DNA from: Rhodoplanes serenus | GTDB taxonomy: Bacteria; Pseudomonadota; Alphaproteobacteria; Rhizobiales; Xanthobacteraceae | Direction of reading: 5' to 3' | Assembly: GCA_009720755.1 (NCBI GenBank) | Contig: WNKV01000004.1 | Coordinates: forward strand, 62,001 to 126,000 | Length of the DNA stretch: 64,000 nt | Shown here: positions 1 through 8,904 of the stretch, one piece after another | How the letters are laid out: the number at the start of each line of letters is the position of its first letter | Position numbering within the stretch: the first letter of the stretch is position 1 | Made by a program: the position numbers and the translations under genes | Notes under the pieces: generated by a model | Database searches by the model: none | What the model was told of the DNA's origin: nothing | The model's input: the letters and a program-made list of their open reading frames with translations, nothing else

Positions 1-568
1 CGGCGCATCGCCCGCGCCGTCGCAGCCCTTCCGCCATATTTCGCTCTGCCACATTTTAGGCCGCGACCTCCCTCGCGAGGCTGGCCCGCCGCCATCGTCG
101 ATGATCGGGCGCGCCAATCGCCCAGTGACAGGTGTCGGCCGGCGCACTATGCGTCGATCAGGGTGCATTCGAAACCTCTTTGTCGACTGTTCGGACCGAG
201 GCGTCGCGTCGACGGCACGCAGATCGCCCGAATCGATCACAAGCGCACGACATCGCGGACGATTCCGGACACTGAGGACCCTGTGAACGGGCGCCGCAGC
301 AAATTGGTTGTCGCGGCGTCTTGATTCGCGGGGCGGGACCGGGCTTTTCTCCATCGCCGGCTCGAGGCACCGCCGGGTCCGACCGCGTTGCGGCGGCCCG
401 GCGGCCGCGAATCGCAACCGCCGCCTCGGGCGCGCCGTTTTCGGCGGCGCTCGGCGGTCCGGGCGACCCGGCCGGACGTATCGACGCAGGGCGCGGCCGC
501 CCGCGGCGGGACGACCGCAACGAGGACGACCGCAACGAGACGGATCACGAGTTCAGGAGAACGGCGTC
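1..568. other. Non-coding or unassigned left edge
   Basis: I see no convincing gene here. The frames open on both strands give Arg/Pro/Gly-rich translations without recognisable motifs, as expected from the base composition. A purine-rich AGGAG stretch near 554-559 belongs to the downstream oxidoreductase. The first 100 bases could be the upstream region of a gene lying outside the window. Confidence 0.5.
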
Positions 569-1207
569 ATGGCGCGTGTATTGATCATCGGAGCCAGCAA
601 GGGGATCGGCCTGGAGACGGTCCAGCGCGCCCTCGCGGCCGGCCACACGGTGCGGGCCTTCGCCCGCACCCCGGTGCGGCTGGTGGGCGCCGACACCTCC
701 CGGCTGGAGGTGGTGAAAGGCAACGCCCTCAAGACCGAGGACGTCGAGGCGGCGCTCGATCGCGTCGACGTGGTGATCCAGACGCTGGGGATCGGGCTCG
801 GCGACATGCTCGGCCCGGTGCAGCTCTTTTCCAAGTCGACCCGGGTCCTGCTCCCCGCCATGGAGGCGAAGCGGGTGCGGCGGCTGATCGCCGTCACCGG
901 CTTCGGGGCGGGCGACAGCAAGTCGAGCATCTCGTTCCTGCAATACATCCCGTTCCGGCTGGTGTTCGGCCGCGCCTACGACGACAAGGACATTCAGGAG
1001 AAGCTCATCAAGGCGAGCAGCCTGGACTGGACCATCGCGCGGCCCGGCATCCTGACCAACGGCCACCGGCTCGGCACCTATCGGGTGCTGACCGAGCCCC
1101 AGGACTGGCACAACGGCACCATCTCGCGCGCCGACGTGGCCGACTTCCTGGTGCAGCAGATCACCGACCGCAGCCACGTCCGCAAGACTCCGGTGCTGGT
1201 CTACTGA
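569..1207 (+). CDS. NAD(P)-binding oxidoreductase, NmrA/atypical SDR type
   Basis: This 212-residue protein opens with a Rossmann strand and the dinucleotide motif GASKGIG at residues 8-14. It is followed by the alternating strands of a short NAD(P)-binding domain and a late RPGIL element typical of NmrA/YwnB-like atypical short-chain dehydrogenases. The classical Tyr-x3-Lys catalytic pair is not evident, so it may be a flavin or NADPH-dependent reductase or a redox sensor. The chosen ATG has an AGGAG ribosome site about ten bases upstream; longer in-frame extensions have no such site and are low complexity. It stands alone ahead of fhs. The substrate is unknown. Confidence 0.85.
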   Translation: MARVLIIGASKGIGLETVQRALAAGHTVRAFARTPVRLVGADTSRLEVVKGNALKTEDVEAALDRVDVVIQTLGIGLGDMLGPVQLFSKSTRVLLPAMEAKRVRRLIAVTGFGAGDSKSSISFLQYIPFRLVFGRAYDDKDIQEKLIKASSLDWTIARPGILTNGHRLGTYRVLTEPQDWHNGTISRADVADFLVQQITDRSHVRKTPVLVY

Positions 1208-1389
1208 GCCCTCGCGACCCGGCCGTCGGCGGCAGGCCGGCGGCCCGTGGCGCCGGCGGGAGCTTCGACCCGCGGCCCCGATTGTTGTACCACTCGGGGC
1301 CGTCCCCCGGTCCCGCACCGATGGGTCGCGTGGCGACGGTCCCGCCCGGGGTCCCGTCGCGCCAAGGCCCCGCATCCAGGCCGTCCGGA

Positions 1390-3087
1390 ATGCCCCCCTC
1401 CCAGCACGTCGCGCCGAAGTCCGACATCGACATCTCGCAGGACGCGCCCAAGCGCCCGATCGTCGATCTCGCGCGTGAAAAACTCGGCATCGCGGCCGAC
1501 GACCTCGAGCCCTATGGCCGCTACAAGGCCAAGCTCTCGCTCGACCTCGTCGACAGCCTGAAGGACCGGCCGCAGGGCCGGCTGATCCTGGTCTCCGCCA
1601 TCACCCCGACGCCGGCCGGCGAGGGCAAGACCACCACGACGGTGGGGCTCGCCGACGCGCTCGTCCATCTCGGCAAGAAGGCGATGGTGTGCCTGCGCGA
1701 GCCGAGCCTCGGCCCCTCCTTCGGGCAGAAGGGCGGCGCCACCGGCGGCGGCTATGCGCAGGTGGTGCCGATGGAGGACATCAACCTCCACTTCACCGGC
1801 GACTTTCACGCCATCGGGGCGGCCCACAACCTGCTCGCCGCGATGATCGACAACCACATCTACTGGGGCAACGCGCTCGGCATCGATTCGCGGCGGGTGA
1901 CCTGGCGGCGGGTGGTCGACATGAACGACCGCGCGCTGCGCGACATCGTGTGCTCGCTGGGGGGCGCCGCGAACGGGTTTCCGCGCGAAGCCGGGTTCGA
2001 CATCACGGTCGCCTCCGAGGTGATGGCGATCTTCTGCCTGGCCCGCGACCTCGCCGACCTCAAGGCCCGGCTCGGCGAGATCATCGTGGCGTCGACGCGC
2101 GACCGCGCGCCCATCCGCGCCCGCGACCTCGGCGCCGCCGGCGCCATGACGGCGCTGCTGAAGGAGGCGCTCGCCCCCAATTTGGTGCAGACGCTGGAAG
2201 GCATCCCGGCCTTCGTGCATGGCGGCCCGTTCGCCAACATCGCGCATGGCTGCAACTCGGTGATCGCCACCACGACGGCCCTCAAGCTCGCCGATTGGGT
2301 GGTCACCGAGGCGGGCTTCGGAGCCGACCTCGGGGCCGAGAAGTTCGTCGATATCAAATGCCGGATGACCGGGCTCGCCCCCGACTGCGTGGTGCTGGTG
2401 GCGACCGTCCGCGCCCTCAAAATGCACGGCGGAGCCAAGAAGGAGGACCTGCGGCACGAGAACCTCGCGGCCCTGGAAGAGGGGCTATCGAATCTGCGCC
2501 GCCACGTCGAGAACGTGCAGAAGCTCGGGCTCGTCCCGGTGGTGGCGATCAATCGCTTCAGCGCCGACACGCCGGCCGAGGTGGCGCTGGTGCGCGATGC
2601 CTGCGCGGCGCTCGGCGTCGCGGCCGTGGTGGCCGACCACTGGGCCGAGGGCGGCAAGGGCGCCGTCGATCTCGCCCGCGCCGTGGTGGCGGCGGCCGAG
2701 AGCGGCCGCAGCCGCATGACGCTGCTCTATCCCGACGACATGCCGCTGATCGAGAAGATCCGCACGGTGGCGCGCGAGATCTACCGGGCCAAGGACATCG
2801 CGCTCGACGCCCCGGTGGCCGAGCAGCTCGCCGCCTACCAGGCCGCGGGCTTCGGCCGGCTGCCGGTGTGCATCGCCAAGACGCAATACAGCTTCACCAC
2901 CAACCACGAGATCAAGGGCGCTCCCGCCGACCACATCGTGCACGTACGCGAGGTGCGGCTCGCCGCCGGCGCCGGCTTCGTGGTGGCGATCTGCGGAGAC
3001 ATCATGACGATGCCGGGCCTGCCGCGCCTGCCGGCCGCCGTCGGCATCGACGTCGGCCCGGACGGCCGCATCACCGGGCTGTTCTGA
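1390..3087 (+). CDS. fhs: Formate--tetrahydrofolate ligase
   Basis: This enzyme joins formate to tetrahydrofolate with ATP, giving 10-formyl-THF for one-carbon metabolism in the cytosol. The 565-residue length fits the family. The P-loop [11 protein letters not shown] lies near residues 74-84, and the following stretches [15 protein letters not shown] and [14 protein letters not shown] are family signatures; the C-terminus carries the usual [10 protein letters not shown] block. The frame is open far upstream, and an ATG at 1321 would add 23 residues, but the start at 1390 gives the normal N-terminus. No folD or other one-carbon gene sits next to it, so it seems to be monocistronic. Confidence 0.95.
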   Translation: MPPSQHVAPKSDIDISQDAPKRPIVDLAREKLGIAADDLEPYGRYKAKLSLDLVDSLKDRPQGRLILVSAITPTPAGEGKTTTTVGLADALVHLGKKAMVCLREPSLGPSFGQKGGATGGGYAQVVPMEDINLHFTGDFHAIGAAHNLLAAMIDNHIYWGNALGIDSRRVTWRRVVDMNDRALRDIVCSLGGAANGFPREAGFDITVASEVMAIFCLARDLADLKARLGEIIVASTRDRAPIRARDLGAAGAMTALLKEALAPNLVQTLEGIPAFVHGGPFANIAHGCNSVIATTTALKLADWVVTEAGFGADLGAEKFVDIKCRMTGLAPDCVVLVATVRALKMHGGAKKEDLRHENLAALEEGLSNLRRHVENVQKLGLVPVVAINRFSADTPAEVALVRDACAALGVAAVVADHWAEGGKGAVDLARAVVAAAESGRSRMTLLYPDDMPLIEKIRTVAREIYRAKDIALDAPVAEQLAAYQAAGFGRLPVCIAKTQYSFTTNHEIKGAPADHIVHVREVRLAAGAGFVVAICGDIMTMPGLPRLPAAVGIDVGPDGRITGLF

Positions 3088-3141
3088 GCCGCGAGCGGCA
3101 CCGGGCGCCGTCTCCCGGCGGGCGCCCCGCGGGGCCGGCCG

Positions 3142-3726
3142 TCACAGCCCCTTCATCACCCGCGCCACCTTCTCCAGATGCGCGGTGCGGGTCGCGTCGG
3201 TCGAGACGTTCATGTGGTAGTGCGCCGTGTAGGTGATCTTGGCGCGGCCGCCGGTCAGCACCCGCAGATAGCGGGTGATCACCTTGCGGGGCGGATCGCC
3301 CATCAGGAGCGCGGTCCAGCGCGGCCGGCCATAGGTGGTCACCGCGGCGATGCGCCTCAGATGGGTGAGGGCCGGCCGGACGTTCGCCGGATCGCTGATG
3401 TCGAAGGCGACGCCCGGCATCAGCACCCGGTCGAACCAGCCCTTCAGGATTGCCGGCAGCCCGAAGCACCACACCGGGAACACCAGCACCAGCGCCTCGG
3501 CGGCGAGCAGCCGGTCGACATGGGCCTGGACGGGCCGCCGGTTCACCGCCGTGTCGTGATAGTCGATCCGCTCGCTGCGGCTCAGCACCGGGTCGAAGCC
3601 CTCCGCATAGAGGTCGCAGTCGTCGACCGTGTGGCCGGCCTCCCGCAGCGCCGCCACAGCCCTGGCGTGCACCGCCGCGTTGAAGCTCGTCTCCACCGGA
3701 TGGGCATAGATCACCAGCACGCGCAT
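3142..3726 (-). CDS. NAD(P)H:quinone oxidoreductase-like flavodoxin-fold protein
   Basis: The 194-residue product has the NQO1/KefF-type flavodoxin fold. It shows an N-terminal VIYAHPVETSFNAAV phosphate-binding segment and the FPVWCFGLPAILKGWFDRV block at residues 83-101, which packs around the flavin in this family. Such enzymes use NAD(P)H for two-electron reduction of quinones or serve as KefF-like potassium-efflux regulators. No kef gene is adjacent, so a detoxifying quinone reductase is more likely. The gene converges on fhs and is divergent from bioB, with about 210 bases between the two starts. Confidence 0.85.
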   Translation of the reverse strand: MRVLVIYAHPVETSFNAAVHARAVAALREAGHTVDDCDLYAEGFDPVLSRSERIDYHDTAVNRRPVQAHVDRLLAAEALVLVFPVWCFGLPAILKGWFDRVLMPGVAFDISDPANVRPALTHLRRIAAVTTYGRPRWTALLMGDPPRKVITRYLRVLTGGRAKITYTAHYHMNVSTDATRTAHLEKVARVMKGL

Positions 3727-3938
3727 ATCGCCTCCCCCTGTCCGCGAGCCACCCCGACGGATGACCCGCCCGGCTCCCCGGTCCCGGCCCTTCGCCGGCC
3801 CGCGCCCCGCGAGCCTGCACGATCCGGACCAGCGCGGCCCGGGGCCGTCGATCCGGCCCCGCCGCCAGCGCCGTGCGGCCCTGCGCTCCGGCGGAGCCTC
3901 TTGCATTTCGCCGGCCCGCTCGCCATGGTCGCGCCATC

Positions 3939-4940
3939 ATGGATGATCGCACCCGCCCCGTTTCCGAGGCCGCCGGCGCGCTGCTGCCGCCCGCGGGCCT
4001 GGTTCGTCACGACTGGACGCGCGAGGAGATTCGCGCGCTGTTCGACTTGCCGTTTCCCGAGCTGATGTTCACGGCACAGCGCGTCCACCGCGAGCGGTTC
4101 GACCCCCGCGAGGTGCAGATCTCGACGCTTCTGTCGGTGAAGACCGGCGGCTGCTCCGAGGATTGCGGCTACTGCCCGCAGAGCGCCCACCACGAGACCA
4201 CCGTCCAGCTCGAGAAGCTGATGCCGGTGGAGACCGTGCTGGCTGCCGCCCGGGACGCCAAGGCGGCCGGCGCCGGCCGCTTCTGCATGGGCGCCGCTTG
4301 GCGTGAGCTGAAGGATCGCGACCTCGACATGGTCTGCGCCATGGTCGAAGGCGTGCGCTCGCTCGGGCTCGAGACCTGCATGACGCTCGGCATGCTGACG
4401 CAGAAGCAGGCGAACCGCCTGAAGGATTCCGGCCTCGACTACTACAACCACAACCTCGACACCTCGCCGGAGTTCTACGGCAACATCATCACCACCCGGA
4501 CCTATCAGGACCGCCTCGACACCCTGGCGCATGTGCGCGACGCCGGCATCAATGTGTGCTGCGGCGGCATCGTCGGCATGGGCGAGTCGCGGGAGGACCG
4601 GGTCGGCATGGTGCATGCGCTCGCCACCCTGGCGGACCATCCCGAGTCGGTGCCGATCAACCTGCTGGTCCAGGTCGAGGGCACCCCGCTCGCCGGGGTG
4701 GCGCCGATCGACGGGCTGGAGTTCGTGCGCACCATCGCGGTCGCCCGCATCACCATGCCGGCCTCGATGGTCCGCCTGTCGGCCGGCCGCGAGGAGATGA
4801 GCGAGGAGATGCAGGCGCTGTGCTTCCTGGCCGGCGCCAACTCGATCTTCTACGGGCAGAAGCTGTTGACCACCCCGAACCCGGAGCCCGACCGGGACAT
4901 GCAGCTCCTGCACAAGCTCGGCATGCAGCCGATGCGCTGA
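3939..4940 (+). CDS. bioB: Biotin synthase
   Basis: This radical-SAM enzyme inserts sulfur into dethiobiotin, the last step of biotin synthesis. The 333-residue protein carries the radical-SAM iron-sulfur motif CSEDCGYC, with cysteines 72, 76 and 79. It also has the [13 protein letters not shown] and [12 protein letters not shown] blocks, and the sulfur-donor cluster ligands expected of BioB. The ATG at 3939 gives the ordinary N-terminus; an earlier in-frame start would add 22 unconserved residues. No bioA, bioD or bioF lies nearby, so biotin genes are scattered. Biotin is relevant to the carboxyltransferase encoded at 41.6-43.4 kb. Confidence 0.96.
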   Translation: MDDRTRPVSEAAGALLPPAGLVRHDWTREEIRALFDLPFPELMFTAQRVHRERFDPREVQISTLLSVKTGGCSEDCGYCPQSAHHETTVQLEKLMPVETVLAAARDAKAAGAGRFCMGAAWRELKDRDLDMVCAMVEGVRSLGLETCMTLGMLTQKQANRLKDSGLDYYNHNLDTSPEFYGNIITTRTYQDRLDTLAHVRDAGINVCCGGIVGMGESREDRVGMVHALATLADHPESVPINLLVQVEGTPLAGVAPIDGLEFVRTIAVARITMPASMVRLSAGREEMSEEMQALCFLAGANSIFYGQKLLTTPNPEPDRDMQLLHKLGMQPMR

Positions 4941-4990
4941 GGCGCCAGCCGCCCCTCCCGTTGGATCGGCCACAAACCCGGGCGCCGGCG

Positions 4991-5162
4991 CTCCCTCGCC
5001 CCGCGAAGCGGGGAGAGGGTGGCTCGCCTCGAAGAGGCGAGACGGGTGAGGGGTTGCAGCGGTTGCGGCCACCTCGGTGTCGTGATGAGCGGTGACGCCC
5101 CCTCACCCGGATCGTCGGCCTCGGCCTCCGATCCGACCTCTCCCCGCGGACGGGGAGAGGTG
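4991..5162. repeat. Long imperfect palindromic intergenic repeat
   Basis: The bioB-DUF190 gap contains two facing arms: CCCCGCGAAGCGGGGAGAGG near the left end and CCTCTCCCCGCGGACGGGG near the right. Between them are inner complementary blocks around GGTGAGGGG and CCCCTCACC. The whole stretch could fold into a long hairpin. Similar elements rich in CTCTCCCCGC are common between convergent genes in Hyphomicrobiales. It sits between two converging genes and could act as a bidirectional terminator or be a MITE remnant. Confidence 0.7.
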
Positions 5163-5192
5163 ACGCCGGGCGCTAACGCGATTGCATTGTCA

Positions 5193-5228
5193 ACGGCGAA
5201 CCGGCGTCCACTTCGCCGGAAAATGCTC
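5193..5228 (+). repeat. 36-bp interspersed repeat, family A, copy 1
   Basis: This block is identical to 38427-38462 and nearly identical, in inverted orientation, to 9857-9892. It contains the short dyad GGCGAA...TTCGCC. All copies lie between genes. The core resembles an intergenic repeat that is widespread in Hyphomicrobiales genomes. Confidence 0.85.
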
Positions 5229-5240
5229 AACCGGCGCCGG

Positions 5241-5588
5241 TCACGCCTTGCCGTTGCGCGTCTCGCCGTATTGCAGGACCTGCACCTTCTCCAGCGTGAC
5301 GAGGCCCGACGTCATGATGGTGTCGAGCACCGGCAAGAAGGCCTCGATCTTCTCGGGCGTGTCGACGATCTCGATCACCATCGGCAGGTCGGCCGACAGG
5401 CGCAGGATCTTGGTGGTGTGCAGCCGCGACGAATGGCCGAAGCCGAGCGGCCCGCGCAGCACCGTGGCGCCGGCGAGCCCATGCTCGCGCGCCTTCAGCA
5501 CGATCGCCTCGTAGAGCGGGCGGCGTTCGGTCTTGTCGTCCTCACCGACGAAGATCCGCAGCAGCACGGCGTCGCGCGGCAGCGTCAT
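5241..5588 (-). CDS. DUF190 domain protein
   Basis: The 115-residue protein is a small ferredoxin-like, PII-like DUF190 domain. It has the family's LRIFVGEDDK opening, the GLAGATVLRGPLGFG central loop and a VEIVD-like strand near residues 71-75. Members are commonly encoded beside crcB fluoride channels and are thought to modulate them. Here the start codon lies 11 bases beyond the crcB stop, so the two genes form a transcription unit behind the fluoride riboswitch. The biochemical role is not established. Confidence 0.9.
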   Translation of the reverse strand: MTLPRDAVLLRIFVGEDDKTERRPLYEAIVLKAREHGLAGATVLRGPLGFGHSSRLHTTKILRLSADLPMVIEIVDTPEKIEAFLPVLDTIMTSGLVTLEKVQVLQYGETRNGKA

Positions 5589-5599
5589 CACACCCTCCC

Positions 5600-5998
5600 T
5601 CACACCCAGCGCATGGTGTTGACGGCCGTCGCCGCGGCGGCGCCGGCCCACACGGCGACGAGGCACAGCACCACGGAGAGGACCACGTTGCCGCCCGCCT
5701 GGAGCCACTGGCCGTCGCGCATCAGCTCCAGCGTCTGGATGCTGAAGGACGAGAACGTGGTGTAGCCGCCGCACAGGCCGATCATCACGAACTGGCGCAC
5801 CGGCGTGCCGACCAGGAGCCGCCCGTCCGGTCCGCTGATCACGGCGAAGAAGCCGATGATGAAGGAGCCCACCACGTTGACGGTCAGGGTGCCCCACGGA
5901 AAGGTCTCGCCGACGAGGCGCGCCACCACGCCCGAGCACCAGAAGCGCGCCATGCCGCCGAGCGCGCTGCCGATCGCGATCCAGAGATAAGCCGTCAT
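5600..5998 (-). CDS. crcB: Fluoride ion channel/transporter CrcB (Fluc)
   Basis: The 132-residue inner-membrane protein has four hydrophobic segments. It carries the Fluc signatures GGMARF near residues 14-19, TLTVNVVGSF near 37-46, and GLCGGYTTFSSFS in the third helix, which forms the fluoride pore. Fluc proteins work as antiparallel dimers that let toxic fluoride leave the cytoplasm. The gene is first in an operon with DUF190 and is preceded by a fluoride riboswitch about 77 bases upstream, which fixes both function and regulation. Confidence 0.95.
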   Translation of the reverse strand: MTAYLWIAIGSALGGMARFWCSGVVARLVGETFPWGTLTVNVVGSFIIGFFAVISGPDGRLLVGTPVRQFVMIGLCGGYTTFSSFSIQTLELMRDGQWLQAGGNVVLSVVLCLVAVWAGAAAATAVNTMRWV

Positions 5999-6069
5999 CC
6001 GCCTCGTTCCCGAACGATGTCCGCCATGGCGCGGCTCGGGACGGACTCCCGCCGCGTGCACGGCGGGCG

Positions 6070-6155
6070 TGCGCAGCAGGAGTCATCAGCCGGTCGGTCG
6101 AACCTGGCGGGTCGGCCCGGCGCGGCGGTTTCGGGGGAACCCCATCCCCATCGCT
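6070..6155 (-). promoter_or_regulatory. Fluoride riboswitch (crcB motif RNA)
   Basis: Read on the minus strand, the leader contains GGGGATGGGGTTCCCC, which fits the conserved first stem and loop GGnGAUGGnnUUCnCC. It is followed by AAACCGCC, a variable hairpin, and GGCTGATGACTCCTGC, matching the GCUGAUGRCYYCU block. The order and spacing reproduce the known fluoride aptamer with its pseudoknot. It lies upstream of crcB in the same orientation, so fluoride binding should raise crcB-DUF190 expression. Confidence 0.92.
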
Positions 6156-6274
6156 CGCACGCTAGCCAGAATGCTGGCGCGCCGCAACCAACCCGAGGCG
6201 CCTAGGGTGGAGCAGCAGGGTGCCGCGCCCCGGAACGATGACGAACGGATTACCCGGAACCACTTCCATACCGT

Positions 6275-6417
6275 GGCCGCTGATGCTGACTCGTCATGCC
6301 CGGCCTTCGTGCCGGGCATCCACGACGTCAAGCCGAGCATCAGCAAAGACGTGGATGGCCGGGACAAAGCCCGGCCATGACGGAGGATGCAGTCCGAGAG
6401 GTCTGCCGTTGGTATCA
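6275..6417 (-). repeat. About 141-bp interspersed repeat, family B, copy 1
   Basis: On the minus strand this begins TGATACCAACGGCAG. It then holds two hairpins built on CATGGCCGGG/CCCGGCCATC and GGATGCCCGGC/GCCGGGCATGAC, separated by a short spacer. It matches 51825-51965 in opposite window orientation with only scattered changes. The TGA at its left end is the stop codon of the L,D-transpeptidase gene. The GC-rich hairpins could end or slow transcription, and the sequence resembles a repeat common in Bradyrhizobium-like genomes. Confidence 0.85.
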
Positions 6418-7407
6418 CTCGATGAACTCGACCGTGGCGCCCTTCTGCACCATGGCGGCGAGCGCCTGGACGTCCCAGTTGGTCAGCCGCACGCAGCCAT
6501 GCGAGTCGGCGACCCCGACCTCTTCGGGCAGGGCGGTGCCGTGGATGCCGTAGCTCGGCGCCGTCAGGCCGATCCACACGGTGCCGAGCGGGCTGTTGGG
6601 TCCCGCCGCCACGTTGAAGGCGCGGCCGCCCTTCACCTCCTTGAAGGCGAAGCGCGGGTTGTAGCGCCACACCGGCAGACGGGCCACCTTGGTGATGGTG
6701 AAGAGACCGGACGGGGTCGGCTTGTCGCCGCTGCCGATCGACGCCGGATAGGACGCGACCAGGCGCCCATCGGGATCGAAGGCGAGGACACGGCGCTGCT
6801 GCTTCTCGACCGCGATGCGAGCCACCTTCTGGGCGGACGCGGCCGGGCGCGCGATCCGCGGCACCACGATGCGGGTGCCGGGCCCATCGAACGAGACGCC
6901 GGGATTGAGCAGCACCAGGAGCCGCGCATCGATGTGGAACCTCTCGGCCAGGCGCTCGCGCGGCCCCGTGTAGGCGAGGCGGCGGAGCCGCGCCATCGCC
7001 TCCAGCTCGGACGGGATGTCGGGCACGAACGGCCCCGCCGTGTCGGCGCGGGTGATCTCGTAGTCGCCGAGCACCGGCCAGTCGTCGGTCTCGATCAGCG
7101 CCGCGAAGGTGGCCTCGTCCAGCTCGCCGTGATCGTCGAGCTCGTGGCGACGCTGGGCCATCACCAACGCCCGGCGCAGATTGTCCGACACGACACCGTC
7201 GATCGCCCCAGGCGAGAAGCCGGCGCGATCGAGGAGAATCTGGGCTCGCAGCACCACCGGCGAGAGGCCGCCCAGGGCCGCGGCATCGTAGCGGGCGGTG
7301 TTCACGGCATCGGCCGTGAGCGCGGTCGCAGCGACGGCCGGGGCGGCGGCCGGCAGCAGGCCGGCCCCGAGCAGGGCGAAGACGAGGCGAGCGAGGCGCG
7401 ACGACAA
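6415..7407 (-). CDS. L,D-transpeptidase with peptidoglycan-binding domain
   Basis: This exported enzyme cross-links peptidoglycan or attaches proteins to it through a cysteine thioester. From a TTG start it is 330 residues: an N-terminal signal peptide ending near AAPAVAA, a peptidoglycan-binding-1-like helical domain (about 50-105) and a C-terminal YkuD domain. The YkuD domain has His289 in IHG and the SHGCVRLTN motif with Cys305. I chose TTG at 7407 because a GGAG ribosome site lies seven bases upstream and the protein then begins at the signal peptide; a GTG at 7497 would add 30 Arg-rich residues. Its stop codon is supplied by the family B repeat. Confidence 0.88.
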   Translation of the reverse strand: MSSRLARLVFALLGAGLLPAAAPAVAATALTADAVNTARYDAAALGGLSPVVLRAQILLDRAGFSPGAIDGVVSDNLRRALVMAQRRHELDDHGELDEATFAALIETDDWPVLGDYEITRADTAGPFVPDIPSELEAMARLRRLAYTGPRERLAERFHIDARLLVLLNPGVSFDGPGTRIVVPRIARPAASAQKVARIAVEKQQRRVLAFDPDGRLVASYPASIGSGDKPTPSGLFTITKVARLPVWRYNPRFAFKEVKGGRAFNVAAGPNSPLGTVWIGLTAPSYGIHGTALPEEVGVADSHGCVRLTNWDVQALAAMVQKGATVEFIE

Positions 7408-7656
7408 GCGGACACTCCGGCGGAACGACGGAAGGCGGGCAGGCGCCGAGCACCTGACGGAGTGTCGGCCCCGAAGACAATTCCGGAACCGCCGCACGGT
7501 TCACCGAGTCTGACGAAAGAGTACCAGCGGGCGCGACTCGGTTCGATCACCGCAACAGGCGGACCGCCCGCACAACCCCTGTGATCAGCCGGACCGCTTT
7601 TGCACGGACCGCGATCTCTCTATGCTCGGTCATAACGACAACACGCCCGAGGACCC

Positions 7657-8904
7657 ATGCCCGATCCCCATCTGACCGAGGAGCAGCGCCTGATGCGCAG
7701 CTCCTGCCGCGCCTTCGTGGACGACGTGGTGCTGCCCTTCATCCGCCGCGAGTGGCAGCGCGAATGGGATCTGCGGCCGGAGGCGCGGCTGCCGGCCGCG
7801 ATCCTCGAAGGCGCCGAGCGCGTCGGCATCCGCACCCTCGGCGTCCCGGAGCAGTACGGCGGCGTCGAGCTCGATCCCGCCGCCGAGGTGGCGACCTTCG
7901 CGCTGATCGCCGAGGAGATCGCCCGCGGCGACTCGGGGCTCGCCGACAAGCTGGTGCAGAACTGGAAGGTGGCGGTGCTGCTGCGCAACGTGGCGCCGGC
8001 GCATCTCCAGAAGCAGTGGTTCGGCCGGTTGATGGAGGACCCGCAGTTCCTCCTGGCCCATTGCCTCACCGAGCCGCGCGGCGCCTCCGACCGCTGGCTG
8101 CCCTACAACGTGCCGGAGGCCGCCATGCACACCCGGGCGGTGCGCCGGAACGGCGGCTGGCTGATCAACGGCCGCAAGCAGTTCATCTCCAACGGCTTCG
8201 ATGCCGGCCTCTATGTGGTCTACGCCAACACCGATCCGTCGGTCGGCATGCTGCAAGGGACGTCGAGCTTCCTGGTGCCGCGCGACACGCCAGGACTCAC
8301 CGTCGCCCGCTGCAACGAGACCCTGGGCTGCCGCTTCATGAACAACGGCGAGCTGGTGTTCGAGGACCTGTGGGTGCCGGACGATCATCTGCTCGTCGAG
8401 AACGACGCGCTCGGCCGCGCCGGCATCTATTTTCGGCCTGGCAAGATCATCCAGGCGGCCAAGAATCTCGGCGTCGGCATGCGCGCCTTCGAGATGACGG
8501 CCGACTACGTGCAGAGCTACGTGCAGGGCGGCCAGATCCTTATCAAGCATCAGGCGGTGGCGCTGCGGCTCGCCGACATGGCGACGCGATTGGAGGCGGT
8601 GCGCGCCCTGCTCGGCCGCGCAGCCCGCGCGGTCGACGACAAGGACCCCGACGCCGACGCCCTGTGCAACATGGCCAAGGTCTACGCCTCGGAGGAGATC
8701 TTCAAGGTCGCCCAGCACGCCCTGGAGCTGCACGGCGGCAACGGCGTGATGCTCGACTTCGGCGTCGAGAAGCTGTTTCGTGACGCGACGATCTTCCTGC
8801 ACATGGACGCCACCGTCGACATCTCCAAGCTGAAGATCGTCAAGGCGCTGTTTCCCCACACGGCCGGCCGCTATGCCGGCCCCGAAAGCCGAGCCCCGTC
8901 ATGA
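7657..8904 (+). CDS. Acyl-CoA dehydrogenase family protein
   Basis: The 415-residue flavoprotein has the three-part acyl-CoA dehydrogenase fold. An N-terminal helical domain opens with LTEEQRLMRSSCRAF, a middle beta domain carries LAHCLTEPRGASD and GRKQFISNG, and a C-terminal domain contains ALELHGGNGV. It should oxidise an acyl-CoA at C2-C3 and pass electrons to ETF. The segment aligned by eye with the catalytic YEGT glutamate of medium-chain enzymes reads HMDAT, so the base may be Asp or lie elsewhere. The stop overlaps the next start (ATGA), suggesting translational coupling to the sugar kinase. The substrate is unknown. Confidence 0.88.
   Translation: MPDPHLTEEQRLMRSSCRAFVDDVVLPFIRREWQREWDLRPEARLPAAILEGAERVGIRTLGVPEQYGGVELDPAAEVATFALIAEEIARGDSGLADKLVQNWKVAVLLRNVAPAHLQKQWFGRLMEDPQFLLAHCLTEPRGASDRWLPYNVPEAAMHTRAVRRNGGWLINGRKQFISNGFDAGLYVVYANTDPSVGMLQGTSSFLVPRDTPGLTVARCNETLGCRFMNNGELVFEDLWVPDDHLLVENDALGRAGIYFRPGKIIQAAKNLGVGMRAFEMTADYVQSYVQGGQILIKHQAVALRLADMATRLEAVRALLGRAARAVDDKDPDADALCNMAKVYASEEIFKVAQHALELHGGNGVMLDFGVEKLFRDATIFLHMDATVDISKLKIVKALFPHTAGRYAGPESRAPS

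Noticed and set aside
158-548. Minus-strand small frames at the left edge
   Set aside because: Both translate to Arg/Ala/Pro-rich sequence without motifs or ribosome sites and overlap one another.
388-1389. In-frame extension upstream of fhs
   Set aside because: It overlaps the oxidoreductase gene in another frame and translates to Arg/Gly/Pro-rich sequence, so fhs starts at 1390.
7501-7656. GGTTCGATC resembling a tRNA T-loop
   Set aside because: No acceptor or anticodon stem can be drawn around it. I found no tRNA anywhere in the window.
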